This document shows positions 16,370-24,516 of a DNA stretch of 59,317 nt, in pieces. The stretch lies in assembly GCA_002705565.1 (NCBI GenBank), contig PAHJ01000045.1, positions 1 through 59,317 on the forward strand, in the 5' to 3' direction. The stretch's first letter is position 1. Each line of letters opens with the position of its first letter. The DNA is from Geminicoccus sp. (lineage in GTDB: Bacteria > Pseudomonadota > Alphaproteobacteria > UBA7985). The notes beneath the pieces are model-generated. The model saw only the letters and a list, made by a program, of their open reading frames with translations, did no database searches and was not told the DNA's origin. Made by a program: the position numbers and the translations under genes.

Positions 16370-17641
16370 TTAAGGGCGCTTCATCTCACACGTGGTTTCG
16401 ATTCCCATGGAAGCCATTTCAACCGTGCTGGTCGCCAGGAGGCCGTAACCGGATTTATCGTAGTCCAGCGCCGCACCTGCAGAGTTGGTAGGCAGGCCCT
16501 CGTTGGTGTGCGTGTTGATGTAAACGTTCTGGAAAGCCTGGTGGTCTTCAGCACGCATGAAGACCTTTGTGCCCAGCATAGAGTCGTACTCCATGTTCTC
16601 CAAGGCGTAAGCAACAGACTTCGGATCAGTCGAGCCTGCAGCCTGCATTGCCTGAGCCAACATGCCCATCGCGTTAATGATCCGTGGCGCGTTAATGTCA
16701 CTGTCTGGGTACTGAGCCTTAAATGCAGTGTGGTAAGCTTGGAATTCCTCAGTTGGGTTTGCACCCCAGCCTTCAGAAACCAGGCTGATGACACCGTTAC
16801 CGGCTTCGCCGAACAGGCCGGTGATGCCGTCTGCCGCAGCGTAGTAGGTGTAAACCGGAATACCCAGATCAGCTTCAAGGATTGCCTTACCAAGGCCAAC
16901 CATGTCGCCGCCCCAGTTACCGGTGATCAGGGCGTCAGCACCAGAAGCCTTTACGTTACGAGCGTAAGGCGTGAAGTCCTGAACCTGACCGATTGGGTGC
17001 AGTTCGTTACCAACGATTTCAATGTCTGGACGCTTAGCAGCGAGCATGCGCTCAGCACCAGCAGCCACAGCCTGACCGAAGGAGTAGTCCTGCCCAATCA
17101 GGTATACGCTGTTCACGTTCTCATTCGCAGCAATAACGTCGGTAAGCGCTTCCATTTTGATGTCCGCGTGCGCGTCAAAGCGGAAATGCCAAAAATTGCA
17201 GAGTTCATTGGTAAGGGCAGGGACCACCGCAGAATAGTTTAGGAACACAATAGGGTTATCTGCGTTCCGGCGGTTGTTCTTGCCTACGAAATCCGTCATT
17301 GCGGCAGCAACGCCCGACGAGTTCCCTTGCAGGATGAATGTCGCACCGTCACGCAGAGCTTTTTCAGCCTGGAGAACCGATTTTTTCGGCGAAGGGAAGC
17401 CTTCAGCGCCATCATAACTTAAGATCTCGAACTTTACGTTTTCACCACCAACGTCGATGCCGCCCTGATTGTTAACAAAATAGTCCGCAGCAAACGTGAA
17501 GTTTTGCAAACCCCTTTCGCCAGTTAGAGCGAATGGGCCTGACAGCGCGTCAATGAACGCTAATTTAACGGTAGTCTCCGCACCAGCAGCGCCAGAAACA
17601 GCAAATACAGCAGCAGCAGCTGCCATTAATATCTTTTTCAT
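16370..17641 (-). CDS. livK: ABC transporter substrate-binding protein (LivK/HAAT class)
   Basis: 423 residues with a clear signal peptide, MKKILMAAAAAVFAVSGAAGA, cut near residue 21. The ATG at 17641 has GGGAGG five bases upstream; the frame is open further upstream but that part is not protein-like. The mature protein has periplasmic-binding fold class I features (VKLAFIDALSGPFALTGERGLQNF; ALITGNWGGDMVGLGKAILE). It delivers its ligand to LivHM. The subfamily differs from classical leucine-binding proteins, and the acyl-CoA ligase gene downstream of livF suggests a carboxylic acid, perhaps aromatic or dicarboxylic, as ligand. That is inference. Confidence 0.92.
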   Translation of the reverse strand: MKKILMAAAAAVFAVSGAAGAETTVKLAFIDALSGPFALTGERGLQNFTFAADYFVNNQGGIDVGGENVKFEILSYDGAEGFPSPKKSVLQAEKALRDGATFILQGNSSGVAAAMTDFVGKNNRRNADNPIVFLNYSAVVPALTNELCNFWHFRFDAHADIKMEALTDVIAANENVNSVYLIGQDYSFGQAVAAGAERMLAAKRPDIEIVGNELHPIGQVQDFTPYARNVKASGADALITGNWGGDMVGLGKAILEADLGIPVYTYYAAADGITGLFGEAGNGVISLVSEGWGANPTEEFQAYHTAFKAQYPDSDINAPRIINAMGMLAQAMQAAGSTDPKSVAYALENMEYDSMLGTKVFMRAEDHQAFQNVYINTHTNEGLPTNSAGAALDYDKSGYGLLATSTVEMASMGIETTCEMKRP

Positions 17642-17824
17642 GAATTCCTCCCAGAATTTCTTTGTGAATATCCGACACTCCTCAATGCCGAAACTTCCAC
17701 CGGAGGGTAACATGTGTTGCGACCTTGTGAAGTCAGTTTTGCATGTCTGGCTATAGAGCACTGATTTTTGGTCAGTCATATTAACTGTTGCAGCGCGAGT
17801 TCGCCTCAAATTAGGGAAAATAGT

Positions 17825-18370
17825 CTAATATCGCAAAATCCAGAGATTTTGGTCACCGCCGGATGTTTTGACATCAATTGTGCCGTCGTAGCGAATGGCC
17901 AGCTGGTGACAGCCCTCTATGGTTGTCATGCTGTTGAAGCAAATGGCCTGAGCATCGATATAATAGAGCCCGGTTTGCCCGCCGAACTCGACAACGCCCA
18001 TCGACAGACGACCGTTGATGTTGCGTGCGCCGCGAGGTGTGCAAGGGGCCATGGGGCCGGGAATCGCCGTCCGGCAGGTTGGAAGGCCTTCCAACGCCTG
18101 TTCTCCGGCGGTTAGCGCCAGTGTGCCGTAGTGAATGCCGCGCTTGTCGGTCACGTCGAAGAGGGGGTTTCCGGCGATCAAATCGACCAGGTGAACGTCC
18201 AGAAGGATCCTTGCACCTTCATAAAAATCGGGCGGTGTGGAATCGAGGGTGGTGGCCGGTGGCGTCGAGGCACCGCAAGCCGTCACCAGAAGCGCCATAA
18301 GGCCGCTCCCGATCCACCGCAGTGGTCCCGCCACAGCGCCTTTTTCCCGATCCCCGATAAACGTCATCAA
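17825..18370 (-). CDS. Lipoprotein of unknown function
   Basis: 181 residues. A basic/hydrophobic leader is followed by the lipobox LLVTAC (Cys at about 32), so the product should be a lipid-anchored envelope protein. The mature part includes CRTAIPGPMAPCTPRGARN and later CFNSMTTIEGC, offering two possible disulfides, and ends IDVKTSGGDQNLWILRY. No family was recognised. It is transcribed leftward, downstream of the CesT-like gene with a 196-base gap, so a shared transcript is possible but unproven. Confidence 0.65.
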   Translation of the reverse strand: MMTFIGDREKGAVAGPLRWIGSGLMALLVTACGASTPPATTLDSTPPDFYEGARILLDVHLVDLIAGNPLFDVTDKRGIHYGTLALTAGEQALEGLPTCRTAIPGPMAPCTPRGARNINGRLSMGVVEFGGQTGLYYIDAQAICFNSMTTIEGCHQLAIRYDGTIDVKTSGGDQNLWILRY

Positions 18371-18566
18371 TCTGCCTTGTGAGCTACATAATCGAGCTTG
18401 CGATGCAGATTATGGGCCACTTGCGGATCGTTCTGCGACTTATTGCCAGATGTGGGTAAATTTCGGAGCCACTCTCTGGGCAAAACAGCGATTTCAGGTC
18501 GCGGCACTGCTGATGTCGTGCCGTGCGGCACTGGCACTCAGAGCAAGGGATAGACCGGCCTGCGAC

Positions 18567-19010
18567 TTAGTTGACGGTTGGGCCGCTGTCGGGCTTGGAA
18601 TGCTCGCGCAGATCGTGCAGGCCCTGACCATGGTAATGGTAGAGAACGCCGGTAAAGGACTTGAAAGCTTCCATTAGGTCTTCGAGTTGCAGGCGATTCA
18701 CCTGCAATGAATTGCTAATCAGCACTTTGCCATCAGTAGGGTTCACGCTGAACGTCGGCAGGCCAGGACCGCCGGAGCGGAAATTGGCAAGCAGTAAGTT
18801 GACGGCCATTTCGTGCGTCAGCTCCTCGAGCTGAACGGGCACTTCGGCGACCATATCCAGGCAGTCTTCGCGAATTCCCCTCGCCAATGCGACCACGATG
18901 TCATCATTGATGCCGATCCGGGCAATGCCGTTCTCGTCAAAGGCGAGGCCATTGGCGCCCAATTCTAGGGCAATGGCGGCCAAAGCGTGCGCGGGGCTGG
19001 GATAGCTCAT
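18567..19010 (-). CDS. CesT/Tir-type type III secretion chaperone-like protein
   Basis: 147 residues, acidic and cytoplasmic. The layout matches the class I secretion chaperone fold: a first helix (HALAAIALELGANGLAFDENG), strand pairs (IARIGINDDIVVALARG, CLDMVAEVPV), a helix with LTHEMAVNLLLANFRSGGPGLPTFSVNPTDGKVLI, then a terminal helix (LEDLMEAFKSFTGVLYHY). The ATG at 19010 with GGAG upstream was chosen; the longer frame to 19133 is basic and unlike the family. No secretion apparatus or effector is in the window. It could chaperone an unlinked substrate or have been recruited to another role. Confidence 0.65.
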   Translation of the reverse strand: MSYPSPAHALAAIALELGANGLAFDENGIARIGINDDIVVALARGIREDCLDMVAEVPVQLEELTHEMAVNLLLANFRSGGPGLPTFSVNPTDGKVLISNSLQVNRLQLEDLMEAFKSFTGVLYHYHGQGLHDLREHSKPDSGPTVN

Positions 19011-19156
19011 CGATGTCTCCGACTTTAATCTTCTGTCAGGCGTTAGTCTGGGAACAGTGCGTCGCACATTCACAACGGGCATGCAACGCCACTTTGTGGC
19101 GGTAGGGACTGATCTGCTTCTTGTTACGGACAAAAGGGGCGCTTATTTGGTTTTGT

Positions 19157-19807
19157 ATGGCACGCAGAAGAATTTTACTCTCGCCCTTCGAATGGTTAAT
19201 GGCCCTGGGTCTGGTCGCTGGCCTGGTTTACGGCATCTACAGCTGGAGCGTCGGCCGGACGCAATGCGTCTTTGTGCCCGGCAGTCTGGTCGTGCAACAC
19301 AAGGGCGGCGCTGTCGCTGGGCTGTTCGGGACCATGGCCGGACAGGCAGAATGCAAGCTGCGCCGTCTGGCACGCGATGTGCCCGATTTGGAAACACTGA
19401 TTTTGTTGGATGTTCCCGGCACCGTTGATCTGATCGACACCCAAGCCGCCACCCGCTTTGTGCGCAAGCAGGGGTGGAACACGGTTGTGCCGGCCAATGG
19501 ATCCATTGCGTCGGGTGGCGTCATGCTGTTTCTGGGCGGCGTGACGCGCACAGTGGAGCGTGGTGGCAAGGTCGGGGTGCATGCTTGGTCCCAGCCTGGC
19601 GGCGGTGGCGTGCTGTTTTCCTCGCCGGACGACATTCCAGCCAACGCTGAGCGGGCGTTTCGGCAGATTTACCGCGATTTGGGGCTTGATCCCGCGTTCT
19701 ATGATTTTCAGGTCGACGCGTCGCCAGCAGAGGATATCCACTGGATGACGCCCTTTGAACTGGAACGCTGGGGCGTGGTCAGTCCACACCAGCAATCGGC
19801 GTTTTAG
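19157..19807 (+). CDS. Membrane-anchored ClpP/crotonase-fold protein (COG3904-like)
   Basis: 216 residues. An N-terminal membrane anchor (FEWLMALGLVAGLVYGIYSW, about 9-28) precedes a domain resembling the ClpP/SppA fold of predicted periplasmic proteins. IASGGVMLFLGGVTRTVERGGKVGVHAWS contains the candidate serine and the following His-bearing strand. Two cysteines flank the first strand. The start is uncertain: ATG 19157 was preferred to TTG 19121, although no good ribosome binding site is seen. Catalysis is unproven. It is divergent from the CesT-like gene and overlaps the convergent transporter gene by four bases. Confidence 0.6.
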   Translation: MARRRILLSPFEWLMALGLVAGLVYGIYSWSVGRTQCVFVPGSLVVQHKGGAVAGLFGTMAGQAECKLRRLARDVPDLETLILLDVPGTVDLIDTQAATRFVRKQGWNTVVPANGSIASGGVMLFLGGVTRTVERGGKVGVHAWSQPGGGGVLFSSPDDIPANAERAFRQIYRDLGLDPAFYDFQVDASPAEDIHWMTPFELERWGVVSPHQQSAF

Positions 19808-20715
19808 CCGGGTTTAGCCTGCCGATTCATCATGCGGGTTTCACGCCAGAGAACAAACAGACCGCTGGCAATGATGATGGCTGTTCCAACCATGCCAAAC
19901 GCATCAATGCCACCGCCAAACAGCGTAGCCTGAGCAACGATACTCCACACAATCGCAAGATAGAAAAGCGGCGCGACGCGAACTGGGCCGGCGTAATGCA
20001 GGGCGAGGACGTTGAACATGTGCCCGGCCGTACCAAAGATCATGCCGACCAGCAATAGCAGCGCCCAAGACAGCCCGTCAGCCGGCAAGGCTAACTTGCC
20101 CTCGATCAGGAATAGAAACGGCAGCAAAGCCACGGCACCGACGCTGGTTGTGTAAAACACCGCTGAACCGGCTGAGTCGTGCGCAGCGAGCATGCGGGTG
20201 GCGAGCTGCATGAGCGCAAAGAACACCGCTGAGCCAAAGGCCAGCAGCATCCACGGTGAGAACTGATCGCCCCAAGGCTGCATCACCATCAAAACCCCGA
20301 CAAACCCCACAAGAATCGCCGTCCAACGCATCCGGCCAACCTGCTCCCCCAACAAGGGATGGGACAGAGCCGCCAGGATCAGGGGGGCGCAAAAGAAGAT
20401 TGAGATGGTGGTGGTCACCGGCAAATGGCCCAGGGCGATAAAATTGCAGATCGTGGTTGCCATCATCGCAGACGAACGCAGGAATTGCAGCAAAGGACGC
20501 TTGACCCGCCAGATGTCCCATCGCCGATCAATGATCACGCCAACGAAATAGGAGGCCACGAGCCCGCCGGCCAGTCGAACCCACACCACCATGAGGTCCG
20601 GCATACCCCGGACATCGATCAGGTACTTTGCGGAGACATCCAGTCCGGACCAGAAAATGGTCGCGGTGAGCATGAACGTCATGCCTAGAGCCGCATTCTG
20701 CGTTGGTGTCGCCAT
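19804..20715 (-). CDS. DMT superfamily transporter (EamA domain)
   Basis: 303 residues with about ten hydrophobic segments in two EamA repeats (first roughly 10-150, second 160-295). Typical EamA features are the PLILAALSHPLLGEQVG motif after helix 4 and its counterpart near helix 9. Members export metabolites or amino acids from the cytoplasm; the substrate cannot be deduced. It is divergent from the flavoprotein gene at 20846 and tail-to-tail with the ClpP-like gene. Confidence 0.87.
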   Translation of the reverse strand: MATPTQNAALGMTFMLTATIFWSGLDVSAKYLIDVRGMPDLMVVWVRLAGGLVASYFVGVIIDRRWDIWRVKRPLLQFLRSSAMMATTICNFIALGHLPVTTTISIFFCAPLILAALSHPLLGEQVGRMRWTAILVGFVGVLMVMQPWGDQFSPWMLLAFGSAVFFALMQLATRMLAAHDSAGSAVFYTTSVGAVALLPFLFLIEGKLALPADGLSWALLLLVGMIFGTAGHMFNVLALHYAGPVRVAPLFYLAIVWSIVAQATLFGGGIDAFGMVGTAIIIASGLFVLWRETRMMNRQAKPG

Positions 20716-20845
20716 GATAATAGTAAACCTTTCGCAAACGACGCTGTGAGACGGGTCAGCGACGCAAAGCCTACTAACGCGCGCGAGTTTCTGGTGTTAA
20801 GCACCATACGAAAATCAAGATGTCACATGAAAAGGTGTGCAGTCC

Positions 20846-23323
20846 ATGGCTTCAGCAATTCCCAGCACGGCGCGGGTCGTTGTAATCGGCGGCGGTGTCG
20901 TTGGCGTTTCCGCTCTTTATCACCTCGCGCAGAAGGGTTGGTCTGATTGCGTCCTTCTCGAGCGGACAGAGCTGACCGCGGGTTCGACCTGGCACGCAGC
21001 GGGGCTGCTGCCGCTGTTCAACGTGTCCTATTCCGTTGGCCAGTTGCACCAATACTCGGTGGAGCTTTACGGGAAACTCGAAGCGGAAACCGGGCAAGCG
21101 GTGTCTTTCCACAACACCGGTAACCTGCGCCTTGCGATGAACAAGGAGCGGATGGACGAATACCACTGGTACCGCTGTACGGCCGATACCATTGGCGTAG
21201 AAAGCCACATGCTAACGGTTGAGGAGATCAAGAACCTCTGGCCGTTGATCAACACCGACGGCCTGAGCGGTGCGCTTTGGCACCCCAGCGACGGCCATGT
21301 CGCGCCGGTTGATCTGACTCAGGCTTTGGCCAAGGGCGCGCGGACCAAGGGCGCGCAGATTTTCCAGCGCACGGTGATGTCGAACATGGAGCGCACGGAT
21401 GCGGGCGAGTGGGTCGTGACGTATCACCCCTACGGCGAGCCTGAAAACACCTCGACCATCACATGTGAGCACGTTATTTGTGCCACGGGTAACTACGCAC
21501 GGGAAACGGCGCTGAAAGTTGGACTGGAAATCCCAGCGATTCCGGTTGAACACCAATATATCGTCACTGGGGAAGACCCTGTGCTGATGGATTACCGCGC
21601 GGCTGGCAACAAGGAACTGCCGGTGCTGCGCCAGTCTGACAGCTCCTGGTATCTGCGCGAGGAGCGCGGCGGCTGGATCTTGGGCCCCTACGAGGAAGGC
21701 GCGCCAGCGCGCTTTGCCGAAGGGGTTCCGGATTGGTTCGAAAAGGACCTGTTCGAAGGCGACCTTGAGCGCCTGATCCCGCACGTTGAAACGTGTATGG
21801 AGCGGGTGCCGTCCTTTGAAAATGGTGGCATCAAGCAAATCGTTAACGGCCCGATATCCTATGCCCCTGACGGCAACCCGATGGTCGGCCCAGCCTTTGG
21901 CATCCCAAACATGTGGATTTCCGAGGCGCATTCCTTTGGCGTGACGGCTGCAGGCGGTGCCGGGTGGCAGCTGGCGAACTGGATTGTCGATGGTGAGCCT
22001 TCTGTAGACATGATTGGCGTGGATCCGCGCCGCTTTGGTGTGGTCACCAAGCACTTCACCAAGCTGAAGAACGAAGAGGCTTACAGCCACGTCTTCGTTA
22101 ACCACTTTCCCATGGAAGAACGCCCCGCTGGGCGCGGTGCGCGGACCATTCCCGTGCATCAGAAGCTGCTCGACGCCGGCGCCGTCATGGGAGCGCGCTT
22201 TGGCTGGGAGCGGCCAAACTGGTACGCGAAGAACGGTGAAAAGGCGGAAGACGTCTACTCCTACCGCCGCTCGAACTGGTGGGAGCCGGTGAAGCGGGAG
22301 GTTCATACCATGCGCGAGCGGGTTGGTTTGCTAGAGCTTTCCGGCTTCTCGAAATTTGAGATCGAAGGGCCGGGCGCGCGCGGCTTCCTCGACAACCTGG
22401 TCGCCAACGCTATCCCGCAGAAGCAAGGCTCCGTGCGTCTGGCGCACGCGCTGAACCCGTCGGGCTCAGTCCGTTCGGAATTTACCATCACCAAGCTCTC
22501 TGACGGTCAAATGGGCGAGCGCTTTTACGCCATTTCCGGCGGCGCGGCGCACGACTTCGATCTCGACTACCTGCTCAAATCAGCGCCCAAAGATGGCTCC
22601 GTTTACATTAACGACGTCACCACGCAGTACGGCGTGTTTGTGCTTGCAGGTCCAGACGCCCGACACGTGTTGGAGCAGCTTGCCGATGGCGATGTTTCCA
22701 ACGATGGCTTCAAGTGGCTGACGGCCAAGGAAATGACGGTTGGTTTCGCGCCAAAAGTTCGCGCGCTGCGCGTCAACTTCGTCGGCTCTCTGGGGTGGGA
22801 GCTGCACCACCCGATCGAGTACCAGGCGCACCTCTACGACGCGATCATGGAGGCGGGCAAAAAGTACGACATCGATTTGGTCGGCCTACGCGCCATGGAT
22901 TCTATGCGGCTGGAGAAGTCCTACCGCATGTGGGGGACCGACCTGAATGCCGAAAACTCCATTCTGCAGGCTGGTCTCAGCCCGTTCGTACGGATGAACA
23001 AGGGCGAGTTTGTTGGGCGTGACGCGCTGGCGTCGGAAAAGGCGGATGGTTCGAAGCTGTCTTACGTGACCATTGCGGTAGACGCTGATGACGCCGATTG
23101 CTTCGGCAACGAGCCGATCATCATCGACGGCGAAGTCGTTGGACGCGGCACAGCAGGCGGTTTCGGCCACTTCGTCGATCAGTCCTTGCTGCTGGGCTAT
23201 ATGCAGACGGACAAGGCCGTCGTTGGAACGGAGGTTCAGGTGCGTGTGCTCGATGGCTTGCGGACCGCTCGGGTTATCCCGCACAGCCCGTTCGACCCGG
23301 AGAACGAACACCTGCGCGCCTAA
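20846..23323 (+). CDS. Dimethylglycine/sarcosine dehydrogenase-like flavoprotein with GcvT domain
   Basis: 825 residues in two halves. The first ~400 are a DAO-type FAD domain: VVVIGGGVVGVSALYHLAQKG dinucleotide motif and STWHAAGLLP, whose His is the covalent FAD attachment site in dimethylglycine dehydrogenases. The second half is a folate-binding GcvT/aminomethyltransferase domain (RVGLLELSGFSKFEIEGPGA, GLRAMDSMRLEKSYRMWG, ending RVIPHSPFDPENEHLRA). The expected reaction is oxidative demethylation of an N-methyl amine, passing the one-carbon unit to tetrahydrofolate. ATG 20846 was chosen over GTG 20837 for its spacing from AAAGG. Relatives act on varied methylated amines, so the exact substrate is open. 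Confidence 0.87.
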   Translation: MASAIPSTARVVVIGGGVVGVSALYHLAQKGWSDCVLLERTELTAGSTWHAAGLLPLFNVSYSVGQLHQYSVELYGKLEAETGQAVSFHNTGNLRLAMNKERMDEYHWYRCTADTIGVESHMLTVEEIKNLWPLINTDGLSGALWHPSDGHVAPVDLTQALAKGARTKGAQIFQRTVMSNMERTDAGEWVVTYHPYGEPENTSTITCEHVICATGNYARETALKVGLEIPAIPVEHQYIVTGEDPVLMDYRAAGNKELPVLRQSDSSWYLREERGGWILGPYEEGAPARFAEGVPDWFEKDLFEGDLERLIPHVETCMERVPSFENGGIKQIVNGPISYAPDGNPMVGPAFGIPNMWISEAHSFGVTAAGGAGWQLANWIVDGEPSVDMIGVDPRRFGVVTKHFTKLKNEEAYSHVFVNHFPMEERPAGRGARTIPVHQKLLDAGAVMGARFGWERPNWYAKNGEKAEDVYSYRRSNWWEPVKREVHTMRERVGLLELSGFSKFEIEGPGARGFLDNLVANAIPQKQGSVRLAHALNPSGSVRSEFTITKLSDGQMGERFYAISGGAAHDFDLDYLLKSAPKDGSVYINDVTTQYGVFVLAGPDARHVLEQLADGDVSNDGFKWLTAKEMTVGFAPKVRALRVNFVGSLGWELHHPIEYQAHLYDAIMEAGKKYDIDLVGLRAMDSMRLEKSYRMWGTDLNAENSILQAGLSPFVRMNKGEFVGRDALASEKADGSKLSYVTIAVDADDADCFGNEPIIIDGEVVGRGTAGGFGHFVDQSLLLGYMQTDKAVVGTEVQVRVLDGLRTARVIPHSPFDPENEHLRA

Positions 23324-23340
23324 TCAAAACCCCGACCAAG

Positions 23341-23365
23341 CGCGGCCCAGATAAGATGGGCCGCG
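23341..23365 (+). terminator. Hairpin after the flavoprotein gene
   Basis: A perfect 9-bp stem, CGCGGCCCA (23341-23349) with TGGGCCGCG (23357-23365), loop GATAAGA, lies 18 bases after the stop. It lacks a T run, so it may be an RNA-stabilising hairpin or a weak terminator. Confidence 0.45.
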
Positions 23366-23501
23366 TTCAGCGTTCCAAGGCTCCACAATCCCCTCACTTT
23401 TCGCTCAAAATTGACATTTAACGCGAAAAGGCCGTGGTCATGCCGTCAAATATACACGACACTCCGTTTCAACCTTAGCAAATGACTTGGAGAGTGACCC
23501 T

Positions 23502-24362
23502 TTGATCGCTTTGAGAATATCTGTGCCCGCCTTGCTCATCACGCTTGCGGCAAGCTGTGTCTTCTCGTTTCCGGCAGTGGGGCAGATGGTTAAGGCCAAT
23601 GATGATGTTTTGCCGGATAGTCGCGTGCCGGGCTGGTTGCAGGATCGGCCTCTGGGTCTGACCTATGGGTACTATTCACCTTACGAGGGTTCTGGCGAAT
23701 TGCTGCCGTCGATTGGGCTGGCCTCGGACTATGGTTCAGCAACGAGCGCTGGATCTGCGCTGCAAACCATGCCGTCCATCGACATACCGGTGGTGAGTCA
23801 GGAAAACTTCCGATTTGGTGTGAGCGCTAACCTCTGGGGCGCCATCGATGGTACAGGCGCCAAAGACGGGCTGGAGGCGCTCTACCCGTCGCTGTCAGCC
23901 GGGATTTGGGGCGTTGTTGGGATCGAATCGATTGCAGTAGACGCCAAAATTTTGGGAAAAGTCTGGTCTCCAGAGGAATTTACCAACGCACGAGAGGGGT
24001 ACGAGGCGCAGGTCGGCCTTACGCTTTATTCACCCATGATGCGTTTGGGCGGCGGACGCTTCGTCGATTTGTCTGTGCGCGCTGACCTGACCATGGCCGA
24101 CGATTCATACATGGATCAGCACTTTGGAATCTCAGATGCTGAGGCGCTGAGCGCAGGGCTTGAGGCGTACACCGCTGGCGCTGGCCTCAAGTCTGCCGGG
24201 CTTTCAATCGGCACATCAGTCCCTCTGACCCGCAATTTTGAGCTTCAGGGTTCAGCCGGTTTGTTGCAGTTGCTGGACCACGCAGCAGCCTCTCCCTGGG
24301 TGATCGAACGCGGGGAACTGACCGATATTTGGGGCAATTTGGGCTTCGCATTCCGATTTTAG
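23502..24362 (+). CDS. MipA/OmpV family outer-membrane protein
   Basis: 286 residues. TTG at 23502 is the probable start, with GGAGAG seven bases upstream. A signal peptide follows (ALRISVPALLITLAASCVFSFPAVGQ). MipA traits are strong: YYSPYEGSGELLPSIGLASDYG near the N-terminus, DDSYMDQHFGISDAEALSAGL.AYTAGAGL, LLQLLDHAAASP, and a C-terminal phenylalanine (GFAFRF) typical of outer-membrane barrels. The family includes a scaffold for murein enzymes (MipA) and osmotic-shock-inducible OmpV, but the role here is unknown. It stands between the flavoprotein and nuoG. Confidence 0.85.
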   Translation: MIALRISVPALLITLAASCVFSFPAVGQMVKANDDVLPDSRVPGWLQDRPLGLTYGYYSPYEGSGELLPSIGLASDYGSATSAGSALQTMPSIDIPVVSQENFRFGVSANLWGAIDGTGAKDGLEALYPSLSAGIWGVVGIESIAVDAKILGKVWSPEEFTNAREGYEAQVGLTLYSPMMRLGGGRFVDLSVRADLTMADDSYMDQHFGISDAEALSAGLEAYTAGAGLKSAGLSIGTSVPLTRNFELQGSAGLLQLLDHAAASPWVIERGELTDIWGNLGFAFRF

Positions 24363-24516
24363 CGCTCAGGTCAATGTCGCAGGCGAAAAACTGATGTGCG
24401 CTTAGACGCTGCCCATGTGACAAACTAAGACTTGAGATTCTGGTGAACGGCGTGTTTTTTACGGCCACGTATAGAGGGGGGTTTGTGCCTCCGGTTCACC
24501 AACATCGAGTGTATCC

